From assembly GCA_963920525.1 (NCBI GenBank), contig OY986435.1, positions 270,353,574-270,417,573 of the forward strand: a stretch of 64,000 bases of DNA, written 5' to 3'. The notes below the pieces were generated by a model that did no database searches, was not told where the DNA came from, and saw only the letters and a list, made by a program, of their open reading frames with translations. The DNA is from Dichetophora obliterata (Eukaryota; Arthropoda; Insecta; Diptera; Sciomyzidae). Position 1 is the stretch's first letter, and the number at the start of each line of letters is the position of its first letter. A program made the translations under genes and the position numbers. Shown in pieces: positions 56,556 through 64,000 of the stretch.

Positions 56556-59500
56556 GATACAGTCTTGTGGGCAGTAGCTTAAGGAACATTTTGATGCAGA
56601 AATCGTTCTTTTATGATGTATGGTTTAGAAGTTATGGCTAAAAAATCAAAAAAATCGCAAAAAACCACGTCAAAAACTATGATTCATGTAAAAAATTTTA
56701 ACTAAGATTCTTGAAAAAAAATCAAATTCCAGAAAACTTTTTTCTGAATATGCAGTCTTGTGTATATATGTATTAGAAACAATTTGGTGTATAAATGGTC
56801 CTTGTAGGATGTATGGTTTGGGAGTTATGACGGAAAAAGCACATGTTTTTGGCCAGCTTCCACTCCAAAAAGTGTTCAACAACTCCTAAACTACAAGAGT
56901 TAGAGCAAACGGCATCTGGACAAAGGAGTATCCCTTCTTAAGGACGAGGACCTGGTGCTCATTTTAATGCATGAATCGTCCTTATCTGATATGTAGTTTT
57001 TATTTTAGAAAATAAATAAAAAAAATAAAAATTGACAAAAAAGGGCACATGAAATTAACATGAAATCTAATTTTTAAAATTATTTTAAGGATACAGTCTT
57101 GTGGGCAGTAGCTTAAGGAACATTTTGATGCATAAATCGTCCTTTTATGATGTATGGTTTAGAAGTTATGGCTAAAAAATCAAAAAAATCGCAAAAAACC
57201 ACGTCAAAAACTATGATTCATGTAAAAAATTTTAACTAAGATTCTTGAAAAAAAATCAAATTCCAGAAAACTTTTTTCTGAATATGCAGTCTTGTGTATA
57301 TATGTATTAGAAACAATTTGGTGTATAAATCGTCCTTGTAGGATGTATGGTTTGGGAGTTATGACGGAAAAAGCACATGTTTTTGGTCAGCTTCCACTCC
57401 AAAAAGTGTTCTACAACTCCTAAACTACAAGAGATAGAGCAAACGGCATTTGGACAAAGGAGTATCCCTTCTTAAGGACGAGGACCTGGTGCTCATTTTA
57501 ATGCATGAATCGTCCTTATCTGATATGTAGTTTTTATTTTAGAAAATAAATAAAAAAAATAAAAATTGACAAAAAAGGGCACATGAAATTAACATGAAAT
57601 CTAATTTTTAAAATTATTTTAATGATACAGTCTTGTGGGCAGTAGCTTAAGGAACATTTTGATGCATAAATCGTCCTTTTATGATGTATGGTTTAGAAGT
57701 TATGGCTAAAAAATCAAAAAAATCGCAAAAAACCACGTCAAAAACTATGATTCATGTAAAAAATTTTAACTAAGATTCTTGAAAAAAAAATCAAATTCCA
57801 GAAAACTTTTTTCTGAATATGCAGTCTTGTGTATATATGTATTAGAAACAATTTGGTCTATAAATCGTCCTTGTAGGATGTATGGTTTGGGAGTTATGAC
57901 GGAAAAAGCACATGTTTTTGGTCAGCTTCCACTCCAAAAAGTGTTCTACAACTCCTAAACTACAAGAGATAGAGCAAACGACATTTGGACAAAGGAGTAT
58001 CCCTTCTTAAGGACGAGGACCTGGTGCTCATTTTAATGCATGAATCGTCCTTATCTGATATGTAGTTTTTATTTTAGAAAATAAATAAAAAAAATAAAAA
58101 TTGACAAAAAAGGGCACATGAAATTAACATGAAATCTAATTTTTAAAATTATTTTAAGGATACAGTCTTGTGGGCAGTAGCTTAAGGAACATTTTGATGC
58201 AGAAATCGTTCTTTTATGATGTATGGTTTAGAAGTTATGGCTAAAAAATCAAAAAAATCGCAAAAAACCACGTCAAAAACTATGATTCATGTAAAAAATT
58301 TTAACTAAGATTCTTGAAAAAAAATCAAATTCCAGAAAACTTTTTTCAAACTTTTTTCTGAATATGCAGTCTTGTGTATATATGTATTAGAAACAATTTG
58401 GTGTATAAATCGTCCTTGTAGGATGTATGGTTTGGGAGTTATGACGGAAAAAGCACATGTTTTTGGCCAGCTTCCAGAGATAAGAGATAGAGCAAACGGC
58501 ATTTGGACAAAGGACTATCCCTTCTTAAGGACGAGGACCTGGTGCTCATTTTAATGCATGAATCGTCCTTATCTGATATGTAGTTTTTATTTTAGAAAAT
58601 AAATAAAAAAAATAAAAATTGACAAAAAAGGGCACATGAAATTAACATGAAATCTAATTTTTAAAATTATTTTAAGGATACAGTCTTGTGGGCAGTAGCT
58701 TAAGGAACATTTTGATGCATAAATCGTCCTTTTATGATGTACGGTTTAGAAGTTATGGCTAAAAAATAAAAAAAATCGCAAAAAACCACGTCAAAAACTA
58801 TGATTCTTGTAAAAAATTTTAACTAAGATTCTTGAAAAAAAATCAATTTCCAGAAAACTTTTTTCTGAATATGCAGTCTTGTGTATATATGTATTAGAAA
58901 CAATTTGGTGTATAAATCGTCCTTGTAGGATGTATGGTTTGGGAGTTATGACGGAAAAAGCACATGTTTTTGGCCAGCTTCCACTCCAAAAAGTGTTCTA
59001 CAACTCCTAAACTACAAGAGATAGAGCAAACGGCATTTGGACAAAGGAGTATCCCTTCTTAAGGACGAGGACCTGGTGCTCATTTTAATGCATGAATCGT
59101 CCTTATCTGATATGTAGTTTTTATTTTAGAAAATAAATAAAAAAAATAAAAATTGACAAAAAAGGGCACATGAAATTAACATGAAATCTTGTGTATATAT
59201 GTATTAGAAACAATTTGGTGTATAAATGGTCCTTGTAGGATGTATGGTTTGGGAGTTATGACGGAAAAAGCACATGTTTTTGGTCAGCTTCCACTCCAAA
59301 AAGTGTTCTACAACTCCTAAACTACAAGAGATAGAGCAAACGGCATTTGGACAAAGGACTATCCCTTCTCAAGGACGAGGACCTGGTGCTCATTTTAATG
59401 CATGAATCGTCCTTATCTGATATGTAGTTTTTATTTTAGAAAATAAATAAAAAAAATAAAAATTGACAAAAAAGGGCACATGAAATTAACATGAAATCTA

Positions 59501-62500
59501 ATTTTTAAAATTATTTTAAGGATACAGTCTTGTGGGCAGTAGCTTAAGGAACATTTTGATGCATAAATCGTCCTTTTATGATGTATGGTTTAGAAGTTAT
59601 GGCTAAAAAATCAAAAAAATCGCAAAAAACCACGTCAAAAACTATGATTCATGTAAAAAATTTTAACAAGATTCTTGAAAAAAAATCAAATTCCAGAAAA
59701 CTTTTTTCTGAATATGCAGTCTTGTGTATATATGTATTAGAAACAATTTGGTGTATAAATCGTCCTTGTAGGATGTATGGTTTGGGAGTTATGACGGAAA
59801 AAGCACATGTTTTTGGCCAGCTTCCACTCCAAAAAGTGTTCTACAACTCCTAAACTACAAGAGATAGAGCAAACGGCATTTGGACAAAGGAGTATCCCTT
59901 CTTAAGGACGAGGACCTGGTGCTCATTTTAATGCATGAATCGTCCTTATCTGATATGTAGTTTTTATTTTAGAAAATAAATAATAAAAATAAAAATTGAC
60001 AAAAAAGGGCACATGAAATTAACATGAAATCTAATTTTTAAAATTATTTTAAGGATACAGTCTTGTGGGCAGTAGCTTAAGGAACATTTTGATGCATAAA
60101 TCGTCCTTTTATGATGTACGGTTTAGAAGTTATGGCTAAAAAATCAAAAAAATCGCAAAAAACCACGTCAAAAACTATGATTCTTGTAAAAAATTTTAAC
60201 TAAGATTCTTGAAAAAAAATCAAATTCCAGAAAACTTTTTTCTGAATATGCAGTCTTGTGTATATATGTATTAGAAACAATTTGGTGTATAAATCGTCCT
60301 TGTAGGATGTATGGTTTGGGAGTTATGACGGAAAAAGCACATGTTTTTGGCCAGCTTCCACTCCAAAAAGTGTTCTACAACTCCTAAACTACAAGAGATA
60401 GAGCAAACGGCATTTGGACAAAGGAGTATCCCTTCTTAAGGACGAGGACCTGGTGCTCATTTTAATGCATGAATCGTCCTTATCTGATATGTAGTTTTTA
60501 TTTTAGAAAATAAATAATAAAAATAAAAATTGACAAAAAAGGGCACATGAAATTAACATGAAATCTAATTTTTAAAATTATTTTAAGGATACAGTCTTGT
60601 GGGCAGTAGCTTAAGGAACATTTTGATGCATAAATCGTCCTTTTATGATGTACGGTTTAGAAGTTATGGCTAAAAAATCAAAAAAATCGCAAAAAACCAC
60701 GTCAAAAACTATGATTCTTGTAAAAAATTTTAACTAAGATTCTTGAAAAAAAATCAAATTCCAGAAAACTTTTTTTTGAATATGCAGTCTTGTGTATATA
60801 TTTATTAGAAACAATTTGGTGTATAAATCGTCCTTGTAGGATGTATGGTTTGGGAGTTATGACGGAAAAAGCACATGTTTTTGGCCAGCTTCCACTCCAA
60901 AAAGTGTTCTACAACTCCTAAACTACAAGAGATAGAGCAAACGGCATTTGGACAAAGGACTATCCCTTCTTAAGGACGAGGACCTGGTGCTCATTTTAAT
61001 GCATGAATCGTCCTTATCTGATATGTAGTTTTTATTTTAGAAAATAAATAAAAAAAATAAAAATTGACAAAAAAGGGCACATGAAATTAACATGAAATCT
61101 AATTTTTAAAATTATTTTAAGGATACAGTCTTGTGGGCAGTAGCTTAAGGAACATTTTGATGCATAAATCGTCCTTTTATGATGTATGGTTTAGAAGTTA
61201 TGGCTAAAAAATAAAAAAAATCGCAAAAAACCACGTCAAAAACTATGATTCATGTAAAAAATTTTAACTAAGATTCTTGAAAAAAAATCAAATTCCAGAA
61301 AACTTTTTTCTGAATATGCAGTCTTGTGTATATATGTATTAGAAACAATTTGGTGTATAAATCGTCCTTGTAGGATGTATGGTTTGGGAGTTATGACGGA
61401 AAAAGCACATGTTTTTGGCCAGCTTCCACTCCAAAAAGTGTTCTACAACTCCTAAACTACAAGAGTTAGAGCAAACGGCATCTGGACAAAGGAGTATCCC
61501 TTCTTAAGGACGAGGACCTGGTGCTCATTTTAATGCATGAATCGTCCTTATCTGATATGTAGTTTTTATTTTAGAAAATAAATAAAAAAAATAAAAATTG
61601 ACAAAAAAGGGCACATGAAATTAACATGAAATCTAATTTTTAAAATTATTTTAAGGATACAGTCTTGTGGGCAGTAGCTTAAGGAACATTTTGATGCATA
61701 AATCGTCCTTTTATGATGTATGGTTTAGAAGTTATGGCTAAAAAATCAAAAAAATCGCAAAAAACCACGTCAAAAACTATGATTCTTGTAAAAAATTTTA
61801 ACTAAGATTCTTGAAAAAAAATCAAATTCCAGAAAACTTTGTTCTGAATATGCAGTCTTGTGTATATATGTATTAGAAACAATTTGGTGTATAAATCGTC
61901 CTTGTAGGATGTATGGTTTGGGAGTTATGACGGAAAAAGCACATGTTTTTGGCCAGCTTCCACTCCAAAAAGTGTTCTACAACTCCTAAACTACAAGAGT
62001 TAGAGCAAACGGCATCTGGACAAAGGAGTATCCCTTCTTAAGGACGAGGACCTGGTGCTCATTTTAATGCATGAATCGTCCTTATCTGATATGTAGTTTT
62101 TATTTTAGAAAATAAATAAAAAAAATAAAAATTGACAAAAAACGGCACATGAAATTAACATGAAATCTAATTTTTAAAATTATTTTAAGGATACAGTCTT
62201 GTGGGCAGTAGCTTAAGGAACATTTTGATGCATAAATCGTCCTTTTATGATGTATGGTTTAGAAGTTATGGCTAAAAAATCAAAAAAATCGCAAAAAACC
62301 ACGTCAAAAACTATGATTCATGTAAAAAATTTTAACTAAGATTCTTGAAAAAAAAATCAAATTCCAGAAAACTTTTTTCTGAATATGCAGTCTTGTGTAT
62401 ATATGTATTAGAAACAATTTGGTGTATAAATCGTCCTTGTAGGATGTATGGTTTGGGAGTAATGACGGAAAAAGCACATGTTTTGGTCAGCTTCCACTCC

Positions 62501-64000
62501 AAAAAGTGTTCTACAACTCCTAAACTACAAGAGATAGAGCAAACGGCATTTGGACAAAGGAGTATCCCTTCTTAAGGACGAGGACCTGGTGCTCATTTTA
62601 ATGCATGAATCGTCCTTATCTGATATGTAGTTTTTATTTTAGAAAATAAATAAAAAAAATAAAAATTGACAAAAAAGGGCACATGAAATTAACATGAAAT
62701 CTAATTTTTAAAATTATTTTAAGGATACAGTCTTGTGGGCAGTAGCTTAAGGAACATTTTGATGCAGAAATCGTTCTTTTATGATGTATGGTTTAGAAGT
62801 TATGGCTAAAATATCAAAAAAATCGCAAAAAACCACGTCAAAAACTATGATTCATGTAAAAAATTTTAACTAAGATTCTTGAAAAATAATCAAATTCCAG
62901 AAAACTTTTTTCAAACTTTTTTCTGAATATGCAGTCTTGTGTATATATGTATTAGAAACAATTTGGTGTATAAATCGTCCTTGTAGGATGTATGGTTTGG
63001 GAGTTATGACGGAAAAAGCACATGTTTTTGGCCAGCTTCCAGAGATAAGAGATAGAGCAAACGGCATTTGGACAAAGGACTATCCCTTCTTAAGGACGAG
63101 GACCTGGTGCTCATTTTAATGCATGAATCGTCCTTATCTGATATGTAGTTTTTATTTTAGAAAATAAATAAAAAAAATAAAAATTGACAAAAAAGGGCAC
63201 ATGAAATTAACATGAAATCTAATTTTTAAAATTATTTTAAGGATACAGTCTTGTGGGCAGTAGCTTAAGGAACATTTTGATGCATAAATCGTCCTTTTAT
63301 GATGTACGGTTTAGAAGTTATGGCTAAAAAATCAAAAAAATCGCAAAAAACCACGTCAAAAACTATGATTCTTGTAAAAAATTTTAACTAAGATTCTTGA
63401 AAAAAAATCAAATTCCAGAAAACTTTTTTCTGAATATGCAGTCTTGTGTATATATGTATTAGAAACAATTTGGTGTATAAATCGTCCTTGTAGGATGTAT
63501 GGTTTGGGAGTTATGACGGAAAAAGCACATGTTTTTGGCCAGCTTCCACTCCAAAAAGTGTTCTACAACTCCTAAACTACAAGAGATAGAGCAAACGGCA
63601 TTTGGACAAAGGAGTATCCCTTCTTAAGGACGAGGACCTGGTGCTCATTTTAATGCATGAATCGTCCTTATCTGATATGTAGTTTTTATTTTAGAAAATA
63701 AATAAAAAAAAATAAAAATTGACAAAAAAGGGCACATGAAATTAACATGAAATCTTGTGTATATATGTATTAGAAACAATTTGGTGTATAAATGGTCCTT
63801 GTAGGATGTATGGTTTGGGAGTTATGATGGAAAAAGCACATGTTTTTGGCCAGCTTCCACTCCAAAAAGTGTTCTACAACTCCTAAACTACAAGAGATAG
63901 AGCAAACGGCATTTGGACAAAGGACTATCCCTTCTTAAGGACGAGGACCTGGTGCTCATTTTAATGCATCAATCGTCCTTATCTGATATGTAGTTTTTAT

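Larger units (their letters stand above)
37131..64000 (+). repeat. 534-bp satellite array with higher-order structure (runs off the window)
   Basis: At least 26.9 kb of head-to-tail units, all in one orientation. I located 54 copies of the anchor GTCCTTGTAGGATGTATGG (one or two variant), from 37793 to 63795. The commonest spacing is 533-535 bp. Each full unit has three segments that start at related boxes: AATCGTCCTTGTAGGATGTA (segment A, 180 bp), AATCGTCCTTATCTGATATG (B, 161 bp) and AATCGTCCTTTTATGATGTA (C, 193 bp). A and C also share TATGGTTT and AGTTATG after the box. Length variants of 310, 371-373, 467, 507, 545 and 627 bp recur. No gene is encoded; frames of 60-108 codons are by-products. 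Such arrays are typical of centromeric or other constitutive heterochromatin. Confidence 0.97.

Noticed and set aside
38055..63119. Dozens of 60-108-codon open frames in the satellite (reading MMYGLEVMAKK..., MCIYVLETIW...)
   Set aside because: They repeat with the unit, appear or vanish with small indels (for example, a 2-bp loss in TTTTAACTAAG lengthens the frame), occur on both strands and have no family motif. They are by-products of the repeat.
37131..64000. CRISPR array
   Set aside because: Repeats are hundreds of bp long with no unique spacers, and the rest of the window is eukaryotic.
37131..64000. CENP-B-box-like motif in the satellite
   Set aside because: I looked in the A, B and C segments for the CENP-B core pattern and did not find a convincing match.

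Overview
This window looks like AT-rich, gene-poor chromatin from an insect, probably a fly (Diptera). That rests on its mobile elements: a mellifera-type mariner relic, hAT and PIF/Harbinger-like elements, I-group and Jockey/CR1-group LINEs, and a tRNA-derived SINE. I see no intact host gene, no intact tRNA or rRNA gene, and no bacterial-type feature. Almost every protein-like stretch is a broken piece of a transposon.

Layout. 0-12.5 kb: scattered small elements in featureless AT-rich DNA. They include a deleted hAT copy (189-1068, 8-bp target duplication), a minus-strand SINE (1594-2003), two MITEs joined at one shared TAA (4359-5029), two relatives with CACYCAAAA ends flanked by TA (5308-5742, 8318-10094), and two fold-back repeats (11954-12466). 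12.7-17.9 kb: a roughly 5-kb DNA transposon with about 37-bp inverted ends and a decayed transposase-like gene. A 5'-truncated I-group LINE sits inside that gene, with a clean 11-bp target duplication. 18.3-19.6 kb: a second decayed repeat-associated gene on the minus strand. 20.3-24.5 kb: another MITE pair sharing a TAA, a mariner relic, a Harbinger-like end, short tandem repeats, and a hAT MITE with a perfect 8-bp duplication.

26.4-35.6 kb is a graveyard of three different LINE fragments (one minus, two plus), with a second hAT copy and several MITEs between them. It leads into satellite DNA: a 174-bp tandem repeat (36319-37130), then at least 26.9 kb of a second satellite (37131 to the window end, about 42% of the window). 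The main unit is 534 bp, built from three related segments of 180, 161 and 193 bp that each carry an AATCGTCCTT box. At the array edge two 372-bp units and one 534-bp unit form a 1,278-bp higher-order repeat. The interior is mostly 534-bp units with recurrent 310, 467, 507 and 545-bp variants and kilobase-scale duplications (about 3,955-3,957 bp and 4,565 bp spacing). A pericentromeric or other heterochromatic location is a reasonable inference but is not shown by the sequence.

The points most worth follow-up are the higher-order satellite with its edge-to-core change, the possibly unclassified transposon at 12763-17827, and the repeated back-to-back insertion of TAA-targeting MITEs.
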